From Flavobacterium sp. Root186 (GTDB taxonomy: Bacteria; Bacteroidota; Bacteroidia; Flavobacteriales; Flavobacteriaceae), in contig NZ_LMHW01000001.1 in the NCBI RefSeq assembly GCF_001428525.1, forward strand, positions 434,705-498,704: DNA of 64,000 nt. The letters run 5' to 3'. The notes beneath the pieces were generated by a model. It was not told the origin of the DNA. It worked only from the letters and a program-made list of their open reading frames with translations, and ran no database searches. The position numbers and the translations under genes are program-made. Below are positions 26,668 to 35,708 of this stretch, piece by piece; positions within the stretch are counted from its first letter, which is position 1; the number at the start of each line of letters is the position of its first letter.

Positions 26668-28827
26668 ATGAATCAAGATTTTTCCGCTGATAGACCTATT
26701 TCAAAACAAATCGAAGATAAATTTCAACGTTTTGAGTTTGCAAAAAGAGTTGCAACTACAATAAATAACAGAAAGAATGAAGATTGTATTGTAATTGGAT
26801 TATATGGAGCTTGGGGAGAAGGCAAAACTTCTCTACTAAATTTTATAGAATCAGAATTATTAAAAAATGAAAACATACTTTGCGTTAAATTTAATCCTTG
26901 GCGATACACTGATGAAAATGCACTTTTAAATCAGTTCTTCCAAAAGCTAGCTGACACTTTAGATTCTAATCTAAAAACTAAAAAAGAGAAAGCGGGTGAA
27001 ATCTTAAAAAAATATGGGAAGTTAATTAATTTTGAATTACCTGGAGTTGGCAACGTTGGTGAAACATTAGCAAATACTGGAGATGTTTTAGATATCGTAG
27101 ATGTGGAAGTGCTGAAAGGTCGCCTTGAGGAAATTCTAAAAAAAACAAAAAGTAAAATTGTCATTTTTATAGATGATATTGATAGATTAGATAAAATTGA
27201 AATCCATTCTATTTTTAGATTAGTTAAATTAACTGCTGATTTTTCAAATACGACATATATATTATCTTTTGATGAGGAAATGGTATCAGCTGCAATCGGA
27301 GAACGTTTTGGACAAGGAGATCAAAGGTCAGGGCAAAATTTTCTTGAAAAAATAATCCAAGTACCTTTAAAAATACCATCTGCACAACCTGAATCACTTA
27401 AAGATTTTTGCCTTGAAATAGTAGAAAATGCTATCAATTCAAATAATATAGAAATTACACAAGAAGAAATACGTCAATTTTTTTATCAATTTACAACAAA
27501 TATATTAGTTCGTTTAGATACTCCTCGCCTGGCAGTTAGATATGGAAATTCAATTTCTTTTACAATGCCTCTTTTATATAAAGAAGTAAATATTGTAGAT
27601 CTATTATTAATTGAAGCAATTAAGATATTTTATCCTGAATTTTATTCATTTATAAAAAGTAATCCAAGTTTATTTATTGCTGCTTCAAATACAACTTTAG
27701 GAAAAGAGATTCAAGAATCTAGACAGCAACAATTAAATGACTTAGGAAAAGATTATACTTCAAGTCAAAAGGCAAGCGCTTTAAGATTAATACAACAATT
27801 ATTCCCTATTAGGCAAGATGATACAATATTTTCATCATTTGATAAAAATATTATTGATGTATGGTTTAAGAATAAGAATATTGTTTCTCCAAAATATTTT
27901 AATAAATACTTTAGCTACTCCGTTATGAAGGGAGAAATATCTGATATTGTATTTCAGAATTTTATAGATGAAGTTATTTCATTAAACCGAGATGAAGTTA
28001 ATCATGCTTTAAAAACTCTAATTGAACAAAGCAGTCCAGATAATCTTCTATATAAGCTAAGGAGTATTGAACAAGAAATAAATTGGGAAAAATCGAAGAA
28101 AATATCAAATAGTATATCCGATATTTCTGATCTTTTTCCATCCTATCAAAAAAGTTTGTTTCTATCTTTTGGTGCTCCAAAAAGTCAGGCAGCACTTTTT
28201 GTATATCATCTTATTAGAAAACATGATAATAAAGAAGAGCAGTATCAATTTTCAAAAGAACTTTTATCCGAAAATTCGAAATTTAATTTTGCATATGATT
28301 TATACCAATGGCTAAAAGAAAAAGAAAAAGATGATTATAAATACTTTACAAATGATGAAAAAATTGAATTAGAGAATATCTTGTTAGACAAGGCACTTGA
28401 AGAATCTAAAAACAATTCTATTTTTGAAGAATTTCCAGATTATGCAAATGATTTATTTCTCATTTGGATAAATAAAGAAAAGAAAGACCTACATAAATAC
28501 ATCAAAAAAATATTAGATAAAAATCCAAAAGCTCTCTTGGATCTTATTAAAATATATATTCCAACCGCTACAAGTACGGCTGTGAAAGGACCTTACAAAT
28601 CAGATTTTTCGGAAGATAATTACAATTATTTCATTTCGTTATTTGATAAAAACTATATTGACAAAATTGTAAATAAAATATTTAGTAAAAATGAACTAGA
28701 TTCTAAAGAAGTAAGATGGACAAGGATGCATGAAAATAAACAGGATGATATTAATATCATTAGACAATTCAGATATTGGTTCGAAAAAGACATATCTTCA
28801 ATAGATTCTAATTTGAATCCTTTATAA
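26668..28827 (+). CDS. KAP-family P-loop NTPase
   Basis: A 719-residue protein. The Walker A motif GAWGEGKTS covers residues 47-55 and Walker B is FIDDIDRLD at 167-175, with the typical KAP phrase LCVKFNPWRYTDENAL between them. Sensor-like FEEEMV-type and LEKIIQVPLKIP blocks follow. The C-terminal half is long, charged and helical with no recognised domain. I see no strong membrane segments inside the NTPase part, unlike some KAP proteins. Base composition is more AT-rich than its neighbours, and it sits at the start of a repeat-flanked accessory stretch. KAP NTPases are patchily distributed and some act in phage defence or membrane organisation; a role here is unproven. Confidence 0.85.
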   Translation: MNQDFSADRPISKQIEDKFQRFEFAKRVATTINNRKNEDCIVIGLYGAWGEGKTSLLNFIESELLKNENILCVKFNPWRYTDENALLNQFFQKLADTLDSNLKTKKEKAGEILKKYGKLINFELPGVGNVGETLANTGDVLDIVDVEVLKGRLEEILKKTKSKIVIFIDDIDRLDKIEIHSIFRLVKLTADFSNTTYILSFDEEMVSAAIGERFGQGDQRSGQNFLEKIIQVPLKIPSAQPESLKDFCLEIVENAINSNNIEITQEEIRQFFYQFTTNILVRLDTPRLAVRYGNSISFTMPLLYKEVNIVDLLLIEAIKIFYPEFYSFIKSNPSLFIAASNTTLGKEIQESRQQQLNDLGKDYTSSQKASALRLIQQLFPIRQDDTIFSSFDKNIIDVWFKNKNIVSPKYFNKYFSYSVMKGEISDIVFQNFIDEVISLNRDEVNHALKTLIEQSSPDNLLYKLRSIEQEINWEKSKKISNSISDISDLFPSYQKSLFLSFGAPKSQAALFVYHLIRKHDNKEEQYQFSKELLSENSKFNFAYDLYQWLKEKEKDDYKYFTNDEKIELENILLDKALEESKNNSIFEEFPDYANDLFLIWINKEKKDLHKYIKKILDKNPKALLDLIKIYIPTATSTAVKGPYKSDFSEDNYNYFISLFDKNYIDKIVNKIFSKNELDSKEVRWTRMHENKQDDINIIRQFRYWFEKDISSIDSNLNPL

Positions 28828-28923
28828 CCCGATAGCGCGGATTTGCAATCCGTGTCCGCAAAGTAAGGAATGCATTTTTTCTCTAAGAACTAAAAACCTC
28901 AACCATAAAAAATCGAGGTTTTT
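28828..28923. repeat. REP-like palindrome plus terminator module (copy 1)
   Basis: Directly after the KAP stop codon comes the palindrome CGGATT-TGC-AATCCG (28838-28852), then CAAAGTA, then GAACTAAAAACCTC, and finally a hairpin AAAAACCTC / GAGGTTTTT (28892-28923) that ends in T's. The same series recurs at 29775-29858. The remainder of this gap up to 29111 holds no ORF that I can support. Confidence 0.7.
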
Positions 28924-29111
28924 ACATTTATAAGCTTTTAATCCCTGCTTGCTTCCGGCTAACACGAGCGCCTCACTTGAAAGCAAAAACGACAACTAAT
29001 CTAACTAAAAATTAAATTATCACACAAAAAGAACTAAAAAAGGTTTTCCGTAATAATTAGATAATGATTGGTTTTAAGTTTACTAATTATTAACCTTAAT
29101 TATTTAAAATT

Positions 29112-29279
29112 ATGGCATTACCATTAGGAACAACTGGCAAAACCGGTGAAACATGTCCTGAATCAGGAGTGTGGGAGGCACAATCATCTCCATCAACAAC
29201 TATACCTTTAGCAAAAGGTAATCAATTTCCTCCTTACAACAACAAAGCTGTAACATGGAAGTTAATCCGATATGCTTAA
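29112..29279 (+). CDS. 55-residue YjzC-like small protein
   Basis: A 55-codon ORF starting MALPLGTTGKTGETCPESG and ending TWKLIRYA. The layout, a Gly-rich start with CPESGVWEA, then IPLAKGNQFPPYNNKAV, resembles the small YjzC-type family of Bacillus and many other bacteria. It is soluble and carries one Cys. It lies between the two copies of the REP-plus-terminator module. I know no established function. The Trp- and Pro-containing pattern argues for a real, conserved product. Confidence 0.75.
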   Translation: MALPLGTTGKTGETCPESGVWEAQSSPSTTIPLAKGNQFPPYNNKAVTWKLIRYA

Positions 29280-29355
29280 CAGCTTATTGTTTATTTTAAG
29301 ACTTCCAGAAATGGAAGTCTTATTTACTGGAAAATGAAAACCAAATAAAAATATT

Positions 29356-29774
29356 ATGAAAAAACGAATATTATACTTCTAGTTTTTGCTTCTATCATTT
29401 TAGTAGCAGTTTTAACTAACCCAAGTAGTGAAGAACATAAACAAGCTGTAAAATCAGTAATAAATCAAGTTGTTCAGAATTCTATCTCAGAAAATGGGTC
29501 TGATATGGAAAAATTAGGGATTTTGTTTGGAAGTTCTTTGGCAGAAAAGTTAATTGAGAATTCTGTAACTAGAGACAATTATATACTATTTTCAATTACT
29601 AAAATTACATGGCAAGGCAAAAGTAAAAGCATTGGCTATGGTCTATTTGGAAATGTTTTTCTTTCTGAAAAAGTAAATAAAGCATTTAATAATGATGAAA
29701 TAAACAGCTATGAAAATACTTTAGAAGCAGTTGATACTATGGCTGTCAGTGTAGACACAATGGCTACAGAATAG
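29356..29774 (+). pseudogene. DUF4359-like exported protein, disrupted by a frameshift in an A-run
   Basis: From ATG 29356 the frame stops at once (MKKRILYF). With one extra A in the six-A run at 29359-29364 the frame becomes open to 29774 and reads MKKTNIILLVFASIILVAV, a normal signal anchor, then EEHKQAVKSVINQVV and a body with YILFSITKITWQGKSK and GYGLFGNVFL. This layout resembles DUF4359 proteins. No ATG is in the good frame until 29505, which would remove the whole membrane segment. It is a recent frameshift, a phase-variable run, or a sequencing error. Confidence 0.7.
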
Positions 29775-29858
29775 CCCAATAACGCGGATTTGCAATCCGT
29801 GCCAACAAAGTAGTGAATAAAGAACTAAAACCTCAATTTTTTCAAATCGAGGTTTTTT
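29775..29858. repeat. REP-like palindrome plus terminator module (copy 2)
   Basis: Directly after the stop of the DUF4359-like frame come CGGATT-TGC-AATCCG (29785-29799), ACAAAGTA, GAACTAAAACCTC and a hairpin with GAGGTTTTTT at 29849-29858. It repeats the order of the copy at 28828. The hairpin can terminate transcription from both sides, including the minus-strand gene at 29866. Confidence 0.7.
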
Positions 29859-29865
29859 ATAAACT

Positions 29866-30099
29866 CTATTCCTTCTCCAAATATGAATTCAAAATTTCAG
29901 CCAATTCATTTAGCCAAAAAAAGCTGTTTTCTAAGTTATCAATTCCGTTTTGAAGGGTTTCATGTTCTCGCATAACACCTAAAGCAAGGATATAATTTAC
30001 CTGTCTTATTGCTTTGGCCATGTCTTGCGGATCAATTTTAGTGTTGAAGAAATTTAGAAGTCTTGTTTCAGCTTCTCTGGAAAGTGTGTTTGTATTCAT
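29866..30099 (-). CDS. small helical protein of unknown function
   Basis: A 77-residue soluble, mostly helical protein starting MNTNTLSREAETRLLNFFN, with NYILALGVMREHETLQNGI in the middle and an acidic C-terminus. I recognise no family. Its length, regular composition and ATG at a gene gap support it being real. It ends next to the bidirectional hairpin of REP module copy 2. Confidence 0.55.
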   Translation of the reverse strand: MNTNTLSREAETRLLNFFNTKIDPQDMAKAIRQVNYILALGVMREHETLQNGIDNLENSFFWLNELAEILNSYLEKE

Positions 30100-30249
30100 G
30101 TCCTAAAATTCAATAATTTGACGCTTACAATTAGTTGTTTAAAATACACCAATGTTCACAATTGTTGAATCCCACATATTAAAAATAAGAGTTGGACATT
30201 ATTCTATTTTAACTTAATATTACATCAGCTAAAAACCAGAAAATACCTT

Positions 30250-30846
30250 ATGAAAAAAATTATTTCTTTACTATTTCTTGTAGTTCTTTCTTCATGCGAT
30301 CAGAATCATTCGAATGAAAAATTTGAAAAGAAAACAGTCGAAAATAAATATTCATTATCTGTTCCGGAAAGTCTTGGCGTTACGACTGAATTAAATGGTC
30401 AAGCTTCTTTACAATTACAGAATCAGTTTGACGAATTTTATGTTATTGTAATAGATGAATTAAAAACTGATTTTGTAAATGCTATTGAAAATAATTTATT
30501 AAACACAACACCAGATCTCGATGGATATTACAATGCTACTTTGAATAATTTAAAAAAATCCGGTTTAAAAGATTTTAAGCTCTACGATGTAAAGAAAAAG
30601 AAAATTAATTCCTCAAGTGCTATTGTTTTTTCAGTATCTGGAATCATCGACGGTTTTAACGTTTTTTATCGATTGGCAATTGTAAAGGGAAAAGACCGAT
30701 ACTATCAAATCATGTTATGGACAGAAGCCAGTAAAGAAAAAAAATATACCGACAGAATGAATAGAATTCTAGATTCTTTTAATGTAGAAGAAGTTGGTTA
30801 TTCGAAAAGCAAAAATCGTTTGGTAAAAGACAGAGCGAAAAAATAA
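30250..30846 (+). CDS. lipoprotein of unknown function
   Basis: A 198-residue protein with a lipobox, VVLSSCDQ, placing the lipid-bearing Cys at residue 16. The rest is a compact soluble domain (NKYSLSVPESLGVTTELNG, then FYVIVIDELK and IVFSVSGIIDGFNVFYRLAIVKGKDRYYQI) resembling proteins that sample a small-fold of the PsbP or DUF1795 type, but I cannot assign it firmly. The stop overlaps the start of the next membrane-protein gene, so they are co-expressed. Confidence 0.65.
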   Translation: MKKIISLLFLVVLSSCDQNHSNEKFEKKTVENKYSLSVPESLGVTTELNGQASLQLQNQFDEFYVIVIDELKTDFVNAIENNLLNTTPDLDGYYNATLNNLKKSGLKDFKLYDVKKKKINSSSAIVFSVSGIIDGFNVFYRLAIVKGKDRYYQIMLWTEASKEKKYTDRMNRILDSFNVEEVGYSKSKNRLVKDRAKK

Positions 30847-31439
30847 TGAGAGAAAACATTCTATTCCTTCTTCAAATAATAACTATAGACTTTTTTACAG
30901 CCTTTGGGTTATATTCAATTCTATATCTAATTGTTTCAATTTTTATAAAGAAACCAATCCTGTATAAAATAGACGAAGAAGCCGTTAAATTTATTTCTTT
31001 GGCTGGCGTAATTTATTTTGCAGTCTGGATAATTGGAATTTTTGTTTTTTATGCAGAAAGTAATCCCGAAGAACAAAACGATTTGATCAACAGATTGTTC
31101 GGGAAATATTGGTTTGGGATTTGGTTTCAGCCTATTCTATGGTTCGCTCTTACACAATTACTGCGATTTAAAAAAGTTAGTAAAAATGCTTTATTGAGAA
31201 TTGTATTCAGCTTTTTGCTTATTGTTTCAATAGAACAATTTATAATATTTATTACTAGTTTCCATCGCGATTATTTACCAAGCTCGTGGACAATGTATCG
31301 TGATTTAGATATTTATCCTTCTAATTTTTTTCTTGCATTATTGATTAAAATTATGGTGTTTTTGCTTTTTGTTGGAATATATTATCTCGTAAAAAGTCAA
31401 ATGAAAAAATTTGCAATAAATAGAATAATTGAGAATTGA
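30846..31439 (+). CDS. integral membrane protein of unknown function
   Basis: A 197-residue protein with about five hydrophobic segments (IITIDFFTAFGLYSILYLIV, ISLAGVIYFAVWIIGIFVFY and others) and a basic cytoplasmic tail. The ATG overlaps the upstream stop by one base, so it forms a two-gene unit with the lipoprotein. No family recognised. Confidence 0.65.
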   Translation: MRENILFLLQIITIDFFTAFGLYSILYLIVSIFIKKPILYKIDEEAVKFISLAGVIYFAVWIIGIFVFYAESNPEEQNDLINRLFGKYWFGIWFQPILWFALTQLLRFKKVSKNALLRIVFSFLLIVSIEQFIIFITSFHRDYLPSSWTMYRDLDIYPSNFFLALLIKIMVFLLFVGIYYLVKSQMKKFAINRIIEN

Positions 31440-31565
31440 AAATATTCCTTTTTGATAAGTTGTAAAAAACCTTATTTTAATATAATAAAAACTTTTAAGG
31501 GTATAGTAAACGAAAATTGCTGTCTTACATTTACAATACTACACCAAAATTTAAAAGATTTTCAT

Positions 31566-31907
31566 ATGCACAATAACCAAAAAATCAATGAGTTATTATT
31601 CCAAAAATTCAATTCAAACATCTGCATTCTTGGTAATTTCTCAAAAAGTAAATACACCTCTATACTAGATGTTGATAACGGAACTAACTTTATTATTTCA
31701 GATAATCTAATCTATTCCTTCAAAGATCATGAACGCCATCGCTGGCTTACAGTTGTAAATTCATTTCAGGCAAATGGAGAAGAATATTTTCCAAACATTG
31801 GCGACCATTATACTTTAGACAGCGGAATAAAATACAGTTTTACTACCAAAGAGGAAATTGTAGAAATGGCAGTTGCCTATTTCAGTAAACATGTATCAAT
31901 AAGTTAA
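31566..31907 (+). CDS. hypothetical protein
   Basis: A 113-residue ORF from ATG 31566; an in-frame TTG at 31452 would add 38 residues of poor quality and is not preferred. It reads MHNNQKINELLFQKFNSN and has a C-terminal YTLDSGIKYSFTTKEEIVEMA segment. It is soluble, with no motif known to me. It stands alone between a membrane-protein gene and a convergent cupin gene. Confidence 0.5.
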   Translation: MHNNQKINELLFQKFNSNICILGNFSKSKYTSILDVDNGTNFIISDNLIYSFKDHERHRWLTVVNSFQANGEEYFPNIGDHYTLDSGIKYSFTTKEEIVEMAVAYFSKHVSIS

Positions 31908-31913
31908 TTTAGT

Positions 31914-32357
31914 TTACCTCAAATCTTTCTTGATCACCAAATATTTCAAATCGGTATTTCCAACATTTTTAATTCCGTGCTCCATATTTGAGGGACAGTA
32001 AAAACTAGTGTTTGGACCCGCAGTTTTGGTTTTTCCGTCGAGATAGAATTCTGCAGTGCCTTCAAGAATATAGAAAAATTCTTCTTCGATGTGTTTATGC
32101 GGAGCGTGTGTTGATTTTCCTGGTTCTACGATACTCATTTTAAGTGTGTTTTCGAGCGTAAAATCTTTATCGGCAAACCAATATTGATAACCTGCTTTTG
32201 TTTTTGTGGCTTTGTCTATTTCAAAATGATTGACACAGTTTTCGATTGTGTATTTGGGTTCTTCTGAAGTTGTTTGCTTTTTTACTTCTTGAGAAAAGCT
32301 AATTTGATGGAAAAATAGAACAGCTAATGTGGTTTTTATGATGGTTGTTGGTTTCAT
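31914..32357 (-). CDS. secreted cupin-domain protein
   Basis: 147 residues from ATG 32357, chosen over an upstream start because it gives the signal peptide MKPTTIIKTTLAVLFFHQISFSQ. The cupin domain shows HAPHKHIEEEFFYILEGTAEFYLDG and a second motif, NMEHGIKNVGNT, with the His and Glu metal ligands in the usual places. It is a periplasmic small-molecule-binding or isomerase-type cupin. No substrate can be read. It converges on the hypothetical gene at 31566. Confidence 0.75.
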   Translation of the reverse strand: MKPTTIIKTTLAVLFFHQISFSQEVKKQTTSEEPKYTIENCVNHFEIDKATKTKAGYQYWFADKDFTLENTLKMSIVEPGKSTHAPHKHIEEEFFYILEGTAEFYLDGKTKTAGPNTSFYCPSNMEHGIKNVGNTDLKYLVIKKDLR

Positions 32358-32432
32358 TATTTTTTTTGTAATGTTACAAAAAAATTTGGGACGCAAATTT
32401 GGGCCTTCATTTTTTTCCTTCTTTTCATACTC

Positions 32433-32546
32433 AAACTGGACTGAAGTCCAGCCCTACAATATAAATCATTCCTTCGGAATTTTATTCCGTCCAAAAAAGA
32501 GCCAAAGGCTCGAGGTATTTTGTAGAGATGGACTTCAGTCCAGTTT
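32433..32546. repeat. 27-bp imperfect inverted repeat
   Basis: Arms 32433-32459 and 32520-32546 share the words AAACTGGACT, GAAGTCCA and CTACAA with few mismatches. Inside are shorter palindromes, TTCCTTCGGAAT and GAGCCAAAGGCTC. It fills the gap between the cupin and the gluconokinase genes and may form a composite hairpin. Confidence 0.65.
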
Positions 32547-32606
32547 AATAACAGCAATAATTAATTTTTATGTTTTAATGCTTCTGATGCAAATTCATAT
32601 TGGTTC

Positions 32607-34043
32607 TTAAAAATCCTTCAGTAAAGGATATACTTTTTTAAACTTATTGAACGCAGCTTCATATACATTTTTATGTTTCGTATTAGGAAAATAGGTTTGT
32701 CCCGTTTTGTTATCATTTGTGATCTTCTCGCCGAGTGATTTTAAACCTATAAGAACAGCTCCCCAAGAAGATCCTTCGATAGTTTGCGAGGTTTCAACCT
32801 GCATCTGAAAAATATCAGCAACCATTTGGAGCCATAGTTCGCTTTTACCAAATCCGCCGCTGGCCATAACTTTTGTTTCTTTTCTATGTTCGGGATCCGG
32901 AATTAAAATTTCTGTGATTTGGAACAATCCAAATAAAATTCCTTCTAAAGTGGCTCGTACCAAGTGCGCTTGTGTGTGTGTAATCTGCATTCCTAAAAGG
33001 GTTCCTTGAGCCGAGGCATCCCAAATTGGCGCTCGTTCTCCCAATAAATAAGGTACAAAAAGCAGTCCATCAGAACCCGCAGGAATTTTTGCGGCTTCTT
33101 CAATAAGAACCTCTAAAGATTGAGTTGTATTTAGCAAAGTTTCTTTCAGCCATTGTAAAACTATCGCGCCATTATTGACAGCACCTAAAGTAAGATATTG
33201 ATTGTCCATCAAATGATAACACTGAGTGCGCATTTGGTCGTCAAGATACGGTTTGTCAATAGGCAGTCGAACTGCTCCGCTCGTGCCAATAGTTAATGCA
33301 ATACAATTTTTGTTCATGGCGCCTGTTCCGAGATTGGCCAACGCACCGTCGCCACCACCCATTACATAAAGAAAATCATCTGAAATTCCTTTGCATCGGT
33401 GTGTGACTTCACAAACTTTAGATAGTTGGTGTGGCTTTATGTTCAAGAAATCCAAAACTTCCTCATCCCAATCTAAAGTATGAATGTTTAACAATCCGGT
33501 TCCGGACGCCATTGAAGTGTCTGTATAATATTCATTGGTCAAATGATGCCAGACATATTCTTTAATACTGATGAATTTATAGGTTATGGAAAATAGTTCA
33601 GAGTCAAATTCTTTGAACCAGGCAATTTTTGTCAAGGGAGAAAAAGGATGAATTGGTATTCCGGTTTTTTGATAAAAGTGTTTTCCCTGATCTGAATTTT
33701 TAAGTTTTTCGGCAATTCCCACAGCTCTGTTATCTGCCCATAAAATAGCATCTGTCAGTGGTTTTCCGTTTTCATCAATTGCAATAACACTTTGCATCGC
33801 CGAGCTAAAACTGATAAACTGAGGCTGAATTCCGTTTGTAATCTCGTTAATACATTCCTTTACGGTTCGCAAAATTTCATGCGGTTTTTGAACACTCCAT
33901 TCCGGCTTGGGATGATACATTTTGTACGACTTAACAATTTGTCGAAGCACATTTCCCTGTTTATCAAAACAAACGGCTTTTGTAGCTGTTGTTCCAATGT
34001 CAATACCAATATACATTGCTTCCATGTTATTTATTTGATCCAT
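32607..34043 (-). CDS. gntK: gluconokinase, FGGY family
   Basis: A 478-residue FGGY sugar kinase. The phosphate-binding start is MYIGIDIGTTATKAVCFD, followed by a FGGY-type ADNRAV motif and the C-terminal TKVMASGGFGKSELWLQM. The substrate, gluconate, is inferred from the gntP gene just upstream and a gluconolactonase nearby. The earliest ATG (34043) overlaps the gntP stop by 13 bp; downstream ATGs at 34025 and 34016 would also begin correctly before MYIGIDIG, so the exact start is uncertain. It produces 6-phosphogluconate in the cytoplasm. Confidence 0.85.
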   Translation of the reverse strand: MDQINNMEAMYIGIDIGTTATKAVCFDKQGNVLRQIVKSYKMYHPKPEWSVQKPHEILRTVKECINEITNGIQPQFISFSSAMQSVIAIDENGKPLTDAILWADNRAVGIAEKLKNSDQGKHFYQKTGIPIHPFSPLTKIAWFKEFDSELFSITYKFISIKEYVWHHLTNEYYTDTSMASGTGLLNIHTLDWDEEVLDFLNIKPHQLSKVCEVTHRCKGISDDFLYVMGGGDGALANLGTGAMNKNCIALTIGTSGAVRLPIDKPYLDDQMRTQCYHLMDNQYLTLGAVNNGAIVLQWLKETLLNTTQSLEVLIEEAAKIPAGSDGLLFVPYLLGERAPIWDASAQGTLLGMQITHTQAHLVRATLEGILFGLFQITEILIPDPEHRKETKVMASGGFGKSELWLQMVADIFQMQVETSQTIEGSSWGAVLIGLKSLGEKITNDNKTGQTYFPNTKHKNVYEAAFNKFKKVYPLLKDF

Positions 34044-35350
34044 AAATTTAAAAGTAATACCCCAATCAATCCCATTACTCCTATAATTGTTTCCATAACC
34101 GTCCAGGTTTTAAAAGTGTCCGACACGCTAATGCCAAAATATTCTTTAAACATCCAAAATCCGGTATCGTTTACATGCGAACACATTAAACTTCCAGCTC
34201 CAATAGACAAAACCATTAATTCCGGACTCACACCAGATGCAATCACTAAGGGCTGTACAATTCCGGCTGCGGTTAATCCGGCGACTGTCGCAGATCCTAA
34301 AGCAATGCGAATAATAGTCGCAATCAGCCAGCCTAAAAATAAAGGTGAAAGAGAGGATTGTTCAAAAAAAGTACTTAGATCTGTTCCTATTCCGCTGTCA
34401 ATTAATACTTGTTTAAAAGCACCGCCGGCAGCAATTATTAAAATGATCATCGTAGCCGAGCTTAAAGCATTACCTGAGTTGCCCATAATATCCTGCATTT
34501 TTCTTCCGCGCAAAATGCCTAAGGTAAATACAGCAAAAAGTATTGCAATTAACATTGAAGTCATCGGATTTCCAATAAAAAGCAATACGGCAGATAACGC
34601 ACTTTCTTTGGGCAATAGTAATTCACTGAACGTAGCTGTCGCCATTAAAAAAATTGGAACTAATGCCGTTACAATGCTAATTGTAAAAGAAGGCATTTCT
34701 GATTCTGAGAAAGTTTTACTGTCGAATAATCCTTTTGGGGGAAAAGCATTTATTTTTTTTATAAATTCAGGAAAGATGATTCCGGCCATGAAAAGTGCCG
34801 GAAGCGCAACTATAAGTCCGTAAAGAAGTGTTTTGCCAATGTTGGCTTTAAAAATAACTGCAATTGCTGTTGGTCCCGGATGTGGAGGCAAAAAACCATG
34901 CGTAATAGAAAGTGCCGATGCCATGGCAATTCCCAAATAAATGATAGGCTGTTTAGTGCTTTTGGCCACGGCAAAAACCATTGGAATCAAAATTATAAAC
35001 CCTGCATTGTAGAACATCGAAATTCCAACAGAGAATCCGGTTATGACCATTGCCCATTTAATATGCTGAATACCAAAGGACCGAATCATGACAGAACTGA
35101 TTCGCTGTGCAGCGCCACTATCGGAAAGCAAATTTCCTAAAATAACGCCAAAAGCAATAATTAAAATTAAAGAACCTAACGTACTTCCTATTCCCTGCTG
35201 TATCGAATTGATTAAATCCAGAAAAGGCATCTGCTTGAAAATGCCGACAAAGAAAGCGGCAACAATTAAGGAAATAAAGGCATTGAGTTTTACAACGGAA
35301 ATTAGAATCAATAATAAGAGAATACCGGCAATTAGAATCAGTAGCGACAT
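34031..35350 (-). CDS. gntP: GntP-family gluconate permease
   Basis: A 439-residue inner-membrane permease with about 12 hydrophobic segments. The typical GntP block HGFLPPHPGPTAIAVIFKANIG follows the fifth segment, and SVLMCSHVNDTGFWMFKEYF-type sequence lies near the C-terminus. It imports gluconate for the kinase encoded immediately downstream, with which it overlaps. The pair is transcribed leftward and diverges from the lactonase gene and the first flavo-1-like element. Confidence 0.9.
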   Translation of the reverse strand: MSLLILIAGILLLLILISVVKLNAFISLIVAAFFVGIFKQMPFLDLINSIQQGIGSTLGSLILIIAFGVILGNLLSDSGAAQRISSVMIRSFGIQHIKWAMVITGFSVGISMFYNAGFIILIPMVFAVAKSTKQPIIYLGIAMASALSITHGFLPPHPGPTAIAVIFKANIGKTLLYGLIVALPALFMAGIIFPEFIKKINAFPPKGLFDSKTFSESEMPSFTISIVTALVPIFLMATATFSELLLPKESALSAVLLFIGNPMTSMLIAILFAVFTLGILRGRKMQDIMGNSGNALSSATMIILIIAAGGAFKQVLIDSGIGTDLSTFFEQSSLSPLFLGWLIATIIRIALGSATVAGLTAAGIVQPLVIASGVSPELMVLSIGAGSLMCSHVNDTGFWMFKEYFGISVSDTFKTWTVMETIIGVMGLIGVLLLNLWIK

Positions 35351-35484
35351 AATTTATTGATTAAGTGTTTTTTGAATTTGTCTCGTAAAAATATTACTTT
35401 CTACACGTAAAAAGTCGCCATTTCAAATTTAATATGTTAAATAACTTCATTTAAAATTGCTTAGGAAAATTATAAAAAAGATAC

Positions 35485-35599
35485 CTTCTCGCCTAGCCCC
35501 GATCGAAACAGCATCTCCCGATTTAGAAAAACAAGGCTTTTTAGCCGTAGTTTTTGTTTATCGGGAATATAGTGGAGAGCGGGACTAAACGTTCTTTTG
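35485..35599 (+). ncRNA. structured intergenic element resembling flavo-1 RNA (copy 1)
   Basis: It begins with CTTCTCGCCTAGCCCCGATC, then GAAACAGCATCT, and ends GGAGAGCGGGACTAAACGTT. The centre holds a hairpin, TCCCGAT ... ATCGGGA, around an A/T-rich region. A second copy with the same ends and a different centre lies at 36814-36900. The conserved ends can pair (AGCCCCG-type with CGGGAC-type). This matches my recollection of the flavo-1 RNA of flavobacteria, whose function is unknown. The rest of the 35351-35708 gap shows nothing else. Strand is inferred from that recollection. Confidence 0.6.
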
Positions 35600-35708
35600 A
35601 AAACGGAATTTCTGCTCCTCAAAAGAATCTTAACCCAACTTTTCAGAATATCAGAAATAAAAACTACTTTTAAAAACGCTTCAAAAGCAACTTTTAAACC
35701 TTTTTATA

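Noticed and set aside
26668..29774. A complete anti-phage system built on the KAP NTPase
   Set aside because: Only the NTPase is a plausible defence protein; the YjzC-like and DUF4359-like genes are not known effectors, so the claim would go beyond the sequence.
31452..31565. TTG-initiated N-terminal extension of the hypothetical protein
   Set aside because: It lies in the AT-rich promoter-like region and ATG 31566 gives a more regular protein.
33792..34823. A 343-codon open frame on the plus strand across the gluconokinase-gntP junction
   Set aside because: It is antisense to two well-supported genes, has low-complexity Ile/Pro/Asn-rich composition and matches no family; it is a by-product of codon use on the other strand.
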